Assembly: GCA_963741305.1 (NCBI GenBank)
Contig: CAVUHL010000003.1
Location: 7,626,001-7,690,000, forward strand
Reading direction: 5' to 3'
Length of the DNA stretch: 64,000 nt
DNA from: DATMER01 sp963741305
Lineage (GTDB): Bacteria > Acidobacteriota > Thermoanaerobaculia > Multivoradales > UBA5704
In this document: piece after piece, positions 15,060 to 24,479 of the stretch
How positions within the stretch are numbered: the first letter of the stretch is position 1
Layout: every line of letters starts with the position of its first letter
Notes under the pieces: generated by a model
Told to the model about the DNA's origin: nothing
Databases searched by the model: none
What the model saw: only the letters and a program-made list of their open reading frames with translations
Program-made: the position numbers and the translations under genes

Positions 15060-18000
15060 CTTGTTCCTATCTCCTTTTGTTTGCAGAGTTGGACGAAGTC
15101 GGGCCTGCGGTAGCCGAGGGAGCGCAGCTTCTCGACCAGGGGCTGCGCCTCGTCCCGGCGTTCCAGGCGCAGCAGCGCCTCGGTCCTGAACACGAGGGAC
15201 TGCCTGTCCTTGGCCGCGGTGCCGGCATCCACGATCGCCAGCACGCGTTCCCAGGAAGCCTTTGCCTCGCGCGGGCGCCCGAGCCGCTCGTGCACCCGTC
15301 CGAGCAGAAGAAAGCTTTCCGCAAGGCCGCGGCGGATTTGGAGATTGTCCGGGCTTCGGCTCTCCAGATCCTCCAGCAGGCCGATCGCCGCGCGCGCCCC
15401 GGCGAGCGCCTCGCCGACGTCTTCCCGCAGCAGCAGTGCGCCGGCGAACGCCTGCTGTGCCACTCCGAGGTCGGCCTGGAAGGAAATGTTGGTCGGATCC
15501 CTGGCCACGACCTGCCGCATGGCTCCGATGAAGGCGCGGAAGCTCGCCAGGGCAGGGCCGAGCTCCCCGCGCGCTTCGAGAGTCCTGCCCAGACGCCAGT
15601 GGTTCACTCCCGCGCTGCGCTGCCACCGGGCGTTGGTCGGATCGGCGGCGGCGAGACGCTCGGAGATCAACAGGGCGCGCTCGAATTGCGCTCCGGCGGC
15701 TGTCGTCTCTCCCATATTTTCCAGCACGCTGCCGACGTAGTTGTGGCTGGTGGAAAGGCGGTCCTGCCAGAGGTGGTTGCCCGGGTCCTCCGTGGCCAGC
15801 AGCTCCTTGAGGCGGAGGTCGGCCCGGTACTCGGCGAGCGCGCCTGCCAGCTTGCCTGTCTCTTCCAGGACTTTGCCGATGCTGTTGTGGCCCTCGGCCA
15901 GGAAGAGCCGCCACTCGGCATTGCGCGGATCGCGCTCGAGGAGCCCCTGGGTGATGCGCTGCGCCGCGCGGTACTCGCGCAAGGCCCCCTCCGGCTCGCC
16001 GCGCGCCTCCAGCACCCGGCCGATGTTGGTGTGGGCGTAGGCCTGCTCCAGCCGCCATGTGGTGTTGGCCGGCTCGCGGGCGACGAGGTCGCGGGTGATG
16101 CCGAGATAGGTGCTCCACTGCTCCAGCGCCGGCTCCAGCTCCCCCTGGCGCCAATGGATGAAGCCGATCCAGTAGTGGCTGGTGCCGAGGCCGAGCTGCC
16201 ATTCGCCGTTGGCCGGGTCGCGCTGCACCAGCACCCGGGCCAGGGTGAGGGATTCCTGCAGCGGCGCGAGGGCCGTGGTCAGGCTGCCCTGCTCGATGCG
16301 GACCTCGCCGATCTGCCGCAGGGCGGTGGAGCGCCGGAAGAGCTCTTCGTCCGTGAGCTGTTCTTGCGGCACCGCGGCGAAGTACTCCATGGCCTTGACG
16401 CCCACGTCGTCGAGGATCTCCAGCCGTCCGACTGGCGTCAGCTTCTGGCGCAAATCGCCGAGCATGAAGCCGATCAGGCCCTCGGCCTGGTCGCGACGGC
16501 GGTCCGCCTCTTTCCGCGCCCGGACGGATTGGACGGCGAGGACCGTGACCACGATCAGCACCACCGTGGCCACGGCCCCGTAGGCCGCGAAGAGCCTGCG
16601 CCGGCGATGGGCGCGCTCGAGGGCCAGGCGGGCAGCCTCGGCTTCCTCCGCAGTTTTCCGCTCCTGCTCGATCCGCGCGCGCCGCTCTTCCAGCGACCGC
16701 AGGCGCTCGGCCACGGCCATGGCGTTGCTCGGGCGGCGCTCGGGCCTGCCATCCACGATCCAGGCGATGTCGGCGGCGAGGAGAGGGTCCTCGACGTCCC
16801 GGTCCCACCCCGGGGCCAGGGCGCGGTTGAGATCGCCGGCTACCATCTGGTAGAGCATCACGCCCAGGGCGAAGAGATCGGCCTGGATGGTGGCGGGCCG
16901 GCCTTCGAGCAGCTCCGGCGCCATGTAGATTTGCGTGCCGCGGCTGGAGGAGGTGCCGTTGGGGAACAGCTCGGTCATGCCCAGCACGGTGATGCCGCGG
17001 TCGATGAGCAGCCTTTCACTCGTGACCAGGCCGATGCCGAAGTCCGTGAGGCGGGCGCGCGGCCGGCCGCCAGGGCCAGTGGTGATGAGGACGTTCTGCG
17101 GCTTGACGTCCTTGTGGAGCACGCCCACCGAATGGGCCGCGGCCAGCGCTTCGGCCACCTGCGCCGCCAGCTCCAGACGGTCGGCCAGGGGCAGGGTGGC
17201 GATGCCCCCGTGCTCGGCGGCCCATTGCGAGAGGCTCCCCCCTTCCGTGTACTCGGACTCCAGGAAGTAGGGGGCCTCGTCGAAGTTCCAGCCCAGGATG
17301 GGGACGATGTCCTCGCGGTCGCCCAGGGCATCCCGCAACAGGCGGATGATGGTGGCCTCGCGCTGGAGGGCGCGCAGGCGCTCGGCGTCGAAGCAGAACT
17401 TGAAGACCCGCGGCTCGGGGGCCGGACCGTTGGCGAGCCAGACCTCGCCGAAGCCGCCCTCGCCCAGCTTACGGACCAGAATCCAGCCGGACCGCTGTGG
17501 AACCTCCTGGCCGGGTGCCGGGCGCCAGCCGAGCGTGATCTCTTCCCCGGCCGGGACGACCCGCTTCACCTTGTCCGAGTCCGCCGGCTCCTTGAGGGGC
17601 GCGAAGCCTTCGATCCCCACCTCGAAGACCTCGACGGGCTCATCCAGGCCCTTGAAGCGGTAGGGCCCATGAGCCAGCCAGGTGAGCTCACGCCGGGAGA
17701 GGTCGCCGCGCGCCAGGCTGCGGCGGGCCTCGTCGAAAGAGGCGCGGGTCATGAGGGTCTGCTTGCCCCGGGCGAGGGACATCAGGCGGGCGGCCGTGGG
17801 CTTGGCGATCCCCTCGACTTCCAGGGGCTTGGCCCCGCGGGCCACGTCCTCCGGAGGGTTCTCGCGCAGGAACACTTCGCCTTCATGGATGCCCGCCCGC
17901 GCCCGGAGCTGCACTCCCGTCTCGCGGGAGAGCTCGAGCAGGGCCTCGTGATAGGCCAGGGCGCAGGCCAGGGCGTCCGCCGGGTGGTCGAAGAGGAGAA

Positions 18001-18223
18001 GGAAGCCGTCGGTCTTGTCGATCTCCCGGCCGCCGAAGCGGGCAACCAGGTCGCGGGCGACCCGGTCGTGGCGGAGGGACACTCCGACCGCGCGCTCGTC
18101 GCCGAGCCGTTCGACGATCTTGGTGCTGTCCACCAGATCGGTCAGGAGGAGCGTTTTGACCGCCAGGTCGGCAGGGCAGGGCGCCAGGTCGGCAGGGCTG
18201 GAAATATTGGGGGCTGCTTGCAT
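15035..18223 (-). CDS. Nucleotide-cyclase-like, Ser/Thr kinase and TPR fusion
   Basis: 1062 residues from ATG 18223; a GTG at 18307 would add 28, and the numbers below use that longer numbering. Residues 52-225 resemble a class III adenylate/guanylate cyclase domain (TDLVDST, KTDGFLLLF). Residues 278-545 are a Hanks kinase: glycine loop GEGGFGEVW, K303, HKD (398-400), DFG (422-424), APE (463-465). A single membrane helix is at 573-594, followed by about 450 residues of TPR-like repeats outside the membrane. It probably joins an extracytoplasmic sensing scaffold to phosphorylation. HKD replaces the usual HRD. Confidence 0.9.
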   Translation of the reverse strand: MQAAPNISSPADLAPCPADLAVKTLLLTDLVDSTKIVERLGDERAVGVSLRHDRVARDLVARFGGREIDKTDGFLLLFDHPADALACALAYHEALLELSRETGVQLRARAGIHEGEVFLRENPPEDVARGAKPLEVEGIAKPTAARLMSLARGKQTLMTRASFDEARRSLARGDLSRRELTWLAHGPYRFKGLDEPVEVFEVGIEGFAPLKEPADSDKVKRVVPAGEEITLGWRPAPGQEVPQRSGWILVRKLGEGGFGEVWLANGPAPEPRVFKFCFDAERLRALQREATIIRLLRDALGDREDIVPILGWNFDEAPYFLESEYTEGGSLSQWAAEHGGIATLPLADRLELAAQVAEALAAAHSVGVLHKDVKPQNVLITTGPGGRPRARLTDFGIGLVTSERLLIDRGITVLGMTELFPNGTSSSRGTQIYMAPELLEGRPATIQADLFALGVMLYQMVAGDLNRALAPGWDRDVEDPLLAADIAWIVDGRPERRPSNAMAVAERLRSLEERRARIEQERKTAEEAEAARLALERAHRRRRLFAAYGAVATVVLIVVTVLAVQSVRARKEADRRRDQAEGLIGFMLGDLRQKLTPVGRLEILDDVGVKAMEYFAAVPQEQLTDEELFRRSTALRQIGEVRIEQGSLTTALAPLQESLTLARVLVQRDPANGEWQLGLGTSHYWIGFIHWRQGELEPALEQWSTYLGITRDLVAREPANTTWRLEQAYAHTNIGRVLEARGEPEGALREYRAAQRITQGLLERDPRNAEWRLFLAEGHNSIGKVLEETGKLAGALAEYRADLRLKELLATEDPGNHLWQDRLSTSHNYVGSVLENMGETTAAGAQFERALLISERLAAADPTNARWQRSAGVNHWRLGRTLEARGELGPALASFRAFIGAMRQVVARDPTNISFQADLGVAQQAFAGALLLREDVGEALAGARAAIGLLEDLESRSPDNLQIRRGLAESFLLLGRVHERLGRPREAKASWERVLAIVDAGTAAKDRQSLVFRTEALLRLERRDEAQPLVEKLRSLGYRRPDFVQLCKQKEIGTRWQPTPST

Positions 18224-18357
18224 GGTCAAGCCACCAGATCGAAGACCCGGATGAACGGGCCCCGCAACAACACCTGGAGTGAATCGGGACTCATTAGAGC
18301 TTAGCACGGACGCTTCAATCTGTAGGTGGGATCAGCCCTGCAGGAATTGCAAGGGCC

Positions 18358-21300
18358 GTGGTAGCGTCGAGGGGCGTGGTTCGCGTTGCACTCCTTCTCT
18401 TCAGCTCGGGCTTCTGTGCCCTGGTCTACCAGACCGCCTGGCTGCGCATGTTGCGGCTGGTGTTCGGGGCCTCGACCGCGGCATCGGCGGCGGTGCTCGC
18501 GATCTTCATGGGCGGGCTCGGGTTCGGCGGGCTCCTGCTGGGCCGGATCGCGGACCGCCGTCGCTCCCCCCTCCGCTTCTATGCCGGGCTGGAGGCCGGA
18601 ATCGCCCTCGCGGCCGGCCTCTCGCCCTGGCTCGTCGCCCTGATCCAAAAGATTTATGCCGGTCTCGGCGGCAGCGGGTCGCTGGGGCTCGCGGGCGGGA
18701 GCCTCGTGCGCCTGGTGCTGTCGGCGCTCGTCCTCGGCATTCCGACGTTCCTGATGGGTGGGACCCTCCCTGCCCTGGCCCGGGCGGTGGAGCAGGCTTC
18801 CGACACGGGACGGCGCAGGACGGGGCTGCTCTACGCGCTGAACACGCTCGGTGCGGTGATCGGCGCCCTCTTCACGACCTTCTGGTCGCTGGAGCACCTG
18901 GGCATCCGGACGACGATCTGGGCGGCGGCCCTGCTCAATCTGGCGATCGCCGTGGTGGCCTGGTTCTCCCGGATGTCCGCTTTGGAAGCGGTGGACGAGA
19001 CGGAGGAGCCGCGAAGGGGGACCTTCGTGCCTCTTGCGGCTGGCGTGGTGGGCTTCGCATTCCTCCTCATGGAGCTGGTCTGGTACCGGATGCTGTCTCC
19101 TCTCCTGGGCGGTTCTTCCTACACTTTCGGGCTGATCCTTGCCATGGCCCTGCTGGGGATCGGGCTCGGTGGGCTCCTCTATGGTGTTGCGGGCCGTCCC
19201 TCGCTTTCCGCCTTCGCCGTCAGCTGCTCTCTGGAGGCCCTCGCTCTCGCCCTGCCCTTCGCTCTGGGCGACCGGCTGGCCGTCCTGGCCGTGCTCCTGC
19301 GGCCCTTGGCCGGCGCCGGTTTCCTCTCCCTCGTCCTCGGCTGGAGCCTGGTGACTGCGATCGTCGTCCTGCCGGCAGCGGTCATGGCGGGCTATCAATT
19401 CCCGCTCCTCATCGCCCTGCTCGGACCGGGCCGGAGCCGGGTCGGCCGAGAGGTCGGCATAACCTACGCGGCGAACACGGTGGGAGCGATCGCCGGCTCG
19501 ATCGCCGGTGGATTCGGGCTCCTCCCCCTGCTCTCGGCGCCGGGAGTCTGGCGGCTGGTGGCCGTTCTGCTCCTCGTCCTGGCCCTGTCGGCGGCCGGTA
19601 TTTCCCTCCGGCGCGAGGGCTCATGGAAGCCTCTGATCCTGCCAGTGGGGCTCGCCCTGATCGGCGCGCTGCTGGCTTCGGCCCCGGGTCCGAGCGCGTT
19701 CTGGCGGCACAGCCCGATCGGCGCGGGCCGCGTCAGCGCCGACTGGAGCGGCCCCAATGAGCTGCGGGATGCCATGAACAGCCAGCGGCGGGGAGTCGTC
19801 TGGGAGCGGGATGGTGTCGAGAGCAGCGTCGCGATCGATATCACCCGGGAGACGGCCTTCCTGGTCAACGGAAAGGCCGACGGCAGCGCGCGGGCTGATG
19901 CGCCCACGCAGGTCATGAGCGGGCTGGTCGGGTCGATGCTGCACCCGGATCCCCGCCGTGCCCTGGTAATCGGGCTGGGGACCGGCAGCACCGCGGGCTG
20001 GCTCGCGGCCGTTCCGTCCATGGAGCGGGTGGACGTGGTGGAGCTGGAGCCCGCGGTGGTCAAGGTGGCCGAGCTGCTCGCGCCGATCAACCAGAATGCC
20101 TTGAAGAACCCCAAGGTGCACCTGACGATCGGCGACGGCCGCGAGCTTCTCCTGACCAGCCCGGAGAGGTACGACGTCATCTTCTCCGAGCCGTCCAACC
20201 CCTACCGGGCGGGGATCGCCAGCCTTTTCACCCGCGAGCTGTACGAGGCGGCGAGCGGCCGGCTGCGCCCGGGTGGCATCTTCCTACAGTGGCTCCAGGG
20301 GTACGAAGTGGACGCGGAGGTGGTGGCCACGGTCTATGCCACCCTGGGCTCCGTGTTCCCATCGGTCGAGACCTGGGAGATCAATTCCGGCGACCTGTTG
20401 CTCGTGGCGACCCGGGAGCCGATCGTCCACAATATCGCCGATATCGGCCGGGTACGGACCCGCGTCCGGCAACCGCCCTACGAGGAGGCCCTCCTCCGCA
20501 CCTGGGGAGTGGGGGGAGCCGAGGGCTTCTACAGCGGCTACCTCGCCTCTCCGGATCTCGCCCGGGCCGTGGCTGGCCGCCCGCAGGCCCGGCTCAACAC
20601 GGACGACCTGCCGATCCTGGAGTTCGGTTTTGCCCGCAATCTTGGCCGGTCCGGCCTCTTCCATGTGGAAGACCTGGCCGCGCTGGCCCGCACCCGGGGC
20701 GAGAACCGGCCCCGTGGAGCATCCTTGGATTGGGGGCTCGTGGACGAGCTGCGGCAGGCGCGCAGCCTCTTCTGGGGGGATTCGATCGGCGGCAAGGGGC
20801 GGGATCCGGATGCGGAGGCTCGGCGGCTGGCGCGTGTGGCGTATTCGGACGTCGATCTGAAGTCGGCCTGCGGGCACTGGTTCTCCCAGTCCGCGGCTCC
20901 CTTCACCTATCCCGACCTCCTCCTGACCTCTGAATGCCTGGCCGGGACGGGAGATCCCCGGGCGCCGGAGCACGCCGCACGGTTGCGCGGGATGAACCCG
21001 GTGGATGCCGACCTGGTCCTCGCCATCTGGCACGACAAGGCAGGCCGCACGCCGGAGGCGGTCAGGCACCTGTTGGCCGCCTTCGAGGGGGCGCGGCGCA
21101 ATCCCTGGCCCTCGATCCCGCTGCTGGAACGGGTGCTGGAGTTCGCCTCGGAGATCGCCGCCCGCGATCCCGGCGCAGCCAGGACGATCTTCAAGGCCCT
21201 GGCCGAGCCGTTCGCGGTGGGCATGGCCGATCAGACGCGGCTGCGCCAGCGGCTGGCGCTGACCTGGCTGCTGAGAGATGGCTGCGTCGAGGCCCTGGAG

Positions 21301-21471
21301 CCGTTCGAGCCCAGCCCTCCCTGGGAAGACCTGTTCCTCGCCCAGCGTGCCCGCTGCTATCGCGAGGCGCACCATCCGCTCGCCGACCGTGCCCACTCCG
21401 ATCTCGAGGAGTACATGAAGAACAGCCCGCCGCGGTTGGAGACGGGGCTGCCTTTGACCCTCACCCCCTAG
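18358..21471 (+). CDS. Membrane-fused spermidine-synthase-like protein
   Basis: 1037 residues from GTG 18358 (GTG 18376 equally possible). The first 430 residues hold about a dozen transmembrane helices. A Rossmann aminopropyl- or methyltransferase-like domain follows at about 530-700: IGLGTGSTAG near 538, VVELEPAV, DGRE near 592 and SEPSNPY near 610. The last 330 residues are soluble and helical. True spermidine synthases have an Asp-rich site where this has SEPSNPY, so polyamine synthesis is not assured. The last codons (LTLTP) and stop lie in a long palindrome. Confidence 0.82.
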   Translation: MVASRGVVRVALLLFSSGFCALVYQTAWLRMLRLVFGASTAASAAVLAIFMGGLGFGGLLLGRIADRRRSPLRFYAGLEAGIALAAGLSPWLVALIQKIYAGLGGSGSLGLAGGSLVRLVLSALVLGIPTFLMGGTLPALARAVEQASDTGRRRTGLLYALNTLGAVIGALFTTFWSLEHLGIRTTIWAAALLNLAIAVVAWFSRMSALEAVDETEEPRRGTFVPLAAGVVGFAFLLMELVWYRMLSPLLGGSSYTFGLILAMALLGIGLGGLLYGVAGRPSLSAFAVSCSLEALALALPFALGDRLAVLAVLLRPLAGAGFLSLVLGWSLVTAIVVLPAAVMAGYQFPLLIALLGPGRSRVGREVGITYAANTVGAIAGSIAGGFGLLPLLSAPGVWRLVAVLLLVLALSAAGISLRREGSWKPLILPVGLALIGALLASAPGPSAFWRHSPIGAGRVSADWSGPNELRDAMNSQRRGVVWERDGVESSVAIDITRETAFLVNGKADGSARADAPTQVMSGLVGSMLHPDPRRALVIGLGTGSTAGWLAAVPSMERVDVVELEPAVVKVAELLAPINQNALKNPKVHLTIGDGRELLLTSPERYDVIFSEPSNPYRAGIASLFTRELYEAASGRLRPGGIFLQWLQGYEVDAEVVATVYATLGSVFPSVETWEINSGDLLLVATREPIVHNIADIGRVRTRVRQPPYEEALLRTWGVGGAEGFYSGYLASPDLARAVAGRPQARLNTDDLPILEFGFARNLGRSGLFHVEDLAALARTRGENRPRGASLDWGLVDELRQARSLFWGDSIGGKGRDPDAEARRLARVAYSDVDLKSACGHWFSQSAAPFTYPDLLLTSECLAGTGDPRAPEHAARLRGMNPVDADLVLAIWHDKAGRTPEAVRHLLAAFEGARRNPWPSIPLLERVLEFASEIAARDPGAARTIFKALAEPFAVGMADQTRLRQRLALTWLLRDGCVEALEPFEPSPPWEDLFLAQRARCYREAHHPLADRAHSDLEEYMKNSPPRLETGLPLTLTP

Positions 21472-21620
21472 CCCCCTCTCCCACACGCACTCACGCCCGC
21501 CCGGGAGAGGGGGAACCGGATAGGAACCGAACCTTCTGGGTTGCTGTTGCTGTTGGGCGGTGGCGCCCCTCTCCCGGGTGGGTGTGAGTGCGTGTGGGAG
21601 AGGGGACGGGGGTGAGGGTT
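21457..21620. repeat. Long palindromic repeat, ~57-bp arms
   Basis: The left arm begins ACCCTCACCCCCTAGCCCCC at 21457 and ends GGGAGAGGGG near 21513. The right arm (about 21566-21620) is its near-exact inverse, with a spacer of about 50 nt. The left arm supplies the stop codon of the preceding gene. Such dispersed palindromes are common in large environmental genomes; the hairpin may also act as a terminator. Confidence 0.8.
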
Positions 21621-21631
21621 CCGGGTTCTCC

Positions 21632-21659
21632 TTGACCCCCACCCACTGAACTTTATACG
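21632..21659 (+). promoter_or_regulatory. Candidate promoter for hbd
   Basis: TTGACC (21632-21637), a 16-nt spacer and TATACG (21654-21659), just past the palindrome and about 60 nt before the ATG of the next gene. Confidence 0.5.
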
Positions 21660-21717
21660 CTGGCCCCTCAGCCGGTACCAGGTCCGGAGGCGGGCCAGGA
21701 GGGGAGAGGTCTATCAG

Positions 21718-22578
21718 ATGGAGTCCATTCGGACGATCGGGGTGATCGGCGCAGGCACCATGGGGCATGGGATCGCCCAGGTGGCGGCGCAGAGCGGGTA
21801 TGACGTGCTGCTGGTCGACGTGGCGGCTCAGGCCCTTGAGCGCGGCATTTCCCAGATCGGCAAGGGGTTGGAGCGCCTGGTGAGCAAGGGCAAGCTCGCG
21901 GCCGAGGAGCGCGACCAGGCCCTCTCCCGCCTCTCCCCCCACGGCGAGCTCGCCGCTCTCGAACGCGCCGACCTCGTGGTCGAGGCCGTCGTCGAGAAGC
22001 TGGAGGTCAAGCGCTCGGTCTTCACCGAGCTCGACCGCATCTGCCCGCCGCACACGATCCTCTCGTCCAACACCAGCTCGATCTCCATCACCAAGATCGC
22101 GGCCTCCACCTCGCGGCCCGGCAAGGTCATCGGCATGCACTTCATGAATCCGGTGCCCGTGATGCAGCTCGTGGAGATCATCCGCGGCCTCGCCACCGAT
22201 CAGGAGACCTACGATGCCGTGGAGGCCGCGTCGCGCAAGATGGGCAAGACGCCGGTCGAGGTCCATGACGCGCCGGGGTTCGTCTCCAACCGGGTCCTGA
22301 TGCCGATGATCAACGAGGCAATTTATTGCCTCTACGAGGGGGTCGGGAAGGCCGAGGCCATCGACCAGGTTATGAAGCTAGGAATGAACCATCCGATGGG
22401 TCCGCTGGCCTTGGCCGACCTGATCGGTCTGGACGTCTGTCTCGATATCCTGCGGGTGCTCTCCGACGGCTTCGGCGATCCGAAGTACCGTCCCTGCCCG
22501 TTGCTGGTCAAGATGGTGGACGCCGGCTACCTGGGCCGCAAATCCGGCCGGGGATTTTATGCGTACGATGGGTCCTGA
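21718..22578 (+). CDS. hbd: 3-hydroxybutyryl-CoA dehydrogenase
   Basis: 286 residues. The N-terminal Rossmann motif GAGTMGHGIA binds NAD(P); SSNTSSISIT, GMHFMNPVPVM and GFVSNRVLMPMINEA are family hallmarks, and the length is typical. It oxidises L-3-hydroxyacyl-CoA to 3-oxoacyl-CoA in fatty-acid or butanoate metabolism. It stands alone apart from a 20-nt overlap with the next frame's longest start, so operon partners cannot be inferred. Confidence 0.95.
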   Translation: MESIRTIGVIGAGTMGHGIAQVAAQSGYDVLLVDVAAQALERGISQIGKGLERLVSKGKLAAEERDQALSRLSPHGELAALERADLVVEAVVEKLEVKRSVFTELDRICPPHTILSSNTSSISITKIAASTSRPGKVIGMHFMNPVPVMQLVEIIRGLATDQETYDAVEAASRKMGKTPVEVHDAPGFVSNRVLMPMINEAIYCLYEGVGKAEAIDQVMKLGMNHPMGPLALADLIGLDVCLDILRVLSDGFGDPKYRPCPLLVKMVDAGYLGRKSGRGFYAYDGS

Positions 22579-22615
22579 CGCGTTCTCTTCCAGCCACGGG
22601 CCGGAAGACCGCAGC

Positions 22616-24460
22616 ATGTACTGCCAGGTCTGCGGAGCTCCCAACCGGGACGATCACGAGTATTGCGTCCGCTGCCATCAGAAGCTGCTGGTCGTCTCGG
22701 GCCCCTTTCGCGACGAGGACGAGTACGAGGAGGCCGTCGGCGAGGAGAGCTTCTCCTTCGACGAGCACCTCCTGGAGCGGATCTCGATCCTGGAAGAGGC
22801 GGTCAAGCGCACCGCGGAGACTGTGCGCCAGGTGCTCGGCGCCCTGCACAAGCAGGAAAAGAACATCCTCATCAACCAGACCGGCCTCTCGGCCCTGCGC
22901 GAGCTGCTGGAGCAGAAGCACGTCATCGGCTGGGAGGAGTGGAGCGAGCTCTGGGAGTCCAAGATGGACTACCAGCTCCTCGCCCTGGAGAAGCGCGAGC
23001 GCTTCCTCTCGATCAAGGAACGGATAGCCGCGCTCCATCACGGCGACAAGCGCAAGGTGTTCCTCCAGCACCTGGAAGACGCCGAGTACGCGCTGTTCGC
23101 CTTCGACATCGAGCGCGCCGTCGGCGCCCTGGAGTCCGCTTTCAAGCTGGACCGGGACAACTACGAGCTTGCCTACTTCCTTGGCGAGACCCACTTCAAC
23201 GAGGGGGACACGGTCCAGGCCCTGACCTTCTTCGACCGCGTTCTGGACTCCAAGCCCGACCACTATGAGGGGCTGGTCTACAGCGGCGTGATCCATTACG
23301 AGCGCGGCAATCACGACCGTGCCGAGGATTACCTGAAGCGCGCCATCGCGCTTTACCCTGAGAGCTTCCTGCCTCACTTCAGCCTCGGCGCCGTCTACGC
23401 CGGCCAGGGGAATCTTGCCAAAGCCGTGCTCTTCCTGGAGCACGCTGTGCAGGTCGATCCGGTGCCGCAGGCCCTCTACCTGCTCGGGAGCTGCTACTAC
23501 GAGATGGGCAAGCTCTCGCTTTCCGTCCACTACCTGCAGGAGGCGGTGCGCCACGATCCCGCGTTCGAGGAGGCGCACCACCTGCTCGGGCTGGCCTACC
23601 TCGACCGCCACTGGACGCGCAAGGCGCTCGAATCGTTCCGGCAGGCGCAGCGGCTCAATCCCAAGAAGCTGCAGTATCAGGATCTGGTGCGCTACCTCTC
23701 GGGCGCCGCGGGCTCGCCGCTGCCCGGGGTGAGCGGCGAGGCCGAGTCCTGGTTCAAGAAGGGGGAGGAGTTCCTCGCCCGCGAGAACCTGAAGCAGGCC
23801 CACGCCTGCTACCGCCGCGCGCTCTCGATTGAACCGGACAACCCGACGCTGCTGATGTCCTACGCGCTCCTTTGCCTGCACCTGAACCGCAATCAGGAGA
23901 TCGAGGCGGTGACGCGCAAGGTGCTCGACTTGAAGCCGGGCGAGATGCTCATGGCGACCGCCTATGCCACGCTCATCGAGGCCATGCGCAGCCAGGGCAA
24001 GTACCGGGAAGGGAACCGCATCGGCAAGCTGCTCCTCGACGAGGGCAACTCCAATTTCGCCAAGTCGATCGCCTATTACGAGATGGCGTACAACCTGGCG
24101 GAAATGGAGGAGGATCTGGACGAGGCCCTGGACTTCGCCCGCCAGTCGGTGGAGCTGTCGCCGGACGAGATCAAGCAGTTCCCGCTCGCGGCGCTCGGCT
24201 GGGTGCACTACAAGCGCAAGGAGTTCGACAAGGCGGTGGACTTCCTCGCCCGCTCGAGCGAGCTGGGCCCGTCCTCCACGACGCTGACGCACCTGGGCAT
24301 GGCCCTGCTCGCGTCGGGCCAGGAGGACCGGGCGCGCACCGTGCTCGCCCACGCCCGCAACCTGGGCGAGCGCGGCGAGGCCCTGCAGGAAAAGATGATG
24401 GAATGCATGAAGGATTCGACGCGCCTGATCGAAAGGGCTCGCCGCGGCCAGAGAAAGTAA
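22616..24460 (+). CDS. Zinc-ribbon TPR protein
   Basis: 614 residues from ATG 22616. An N-terminal zinc ribbon has four cysteines (C3, C6, C17, C20: CQVCG and CVRCH). A helical stretch with coiled-coil character follows, then about ten TPR units from residue 150 on (for example AYFLGETHFNEGDTVQALTF). Cytoplasmic, no signal peptide. It is probably an assembly scaffold. It lies 19 nt before proS, but no functional link is evident. An upstream ATG at 22559, inside hbd, would add 19 residues ahead of the zinc ribbon. Confidence 0.8.
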   Translation: MYCQVCGAPNRDDHEYCVRCHQKLLVVSGPFRDEDEYEEAVGEESFSFDEHLLERISILEEAVKRTAETVRQVLGALHKQEKNILINQTGLSALRELLEQKHVIGWEEWSELWESKMDYQLLALEKRERFLSIKERIAALHHGDKRKVFLQHLEDAEYALFAFDIERAVGALESAFKLDRDNYELAYFLGETHFNEGDTVQALTFFDRVLDSKPDHYEGLVYSGVIHYERGNHDRAEDYLKRAIALYPESFLPHFSLGAVYAGQGNLAKAVLFLEHAVQVDPVPQALYLLGSCYYEMGKLSLSVHYLQEAVRHDPAFEEAHHLLGLAYLDRHWTRKALESFRQAQRLNPKKLQYQDLVRYLSGAAGSPLPGVSGEAESWFKKGEEFLARENLKQAHACYRRALSIEPDNPTLLMSYALLCLHLNRNQEIEAVTRKVLDLKPGEMLMATAYATLIEAMRSQGKYREGNRIGKLLLDEGNSNFAKSIAYYEMAYNLAEMEEDLDEALDFARQSVELSPDEIKQFPLAALGWVHYKRKEFDKAVDFLARSSELGPSSTTLTHLGMALLASGQEDRARTVLAHARNLGERGEALQEKMMECMKDSTRLIERARRGQRK

Positions 24461-24479
24461 CAGGGAGACGGGAGAGCGA

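Noticed and set aside
14736..16808. 690-codon minus-strand frame joining the small gene to an out-of-frame part of the kinase
   Set aside because: Its first 580 codons are a frame-shifted shadow of the kinase; only the C-terminal 107 residues, with their own ATG and Shine-Dalgarno, look real.
15053..18304. 1083-codon open frame antisense to the kinase gene
   Set aside because: Shadow of a high-GC coding strand; no recognisable domain, while the opposite strand has complete kinase motifs.
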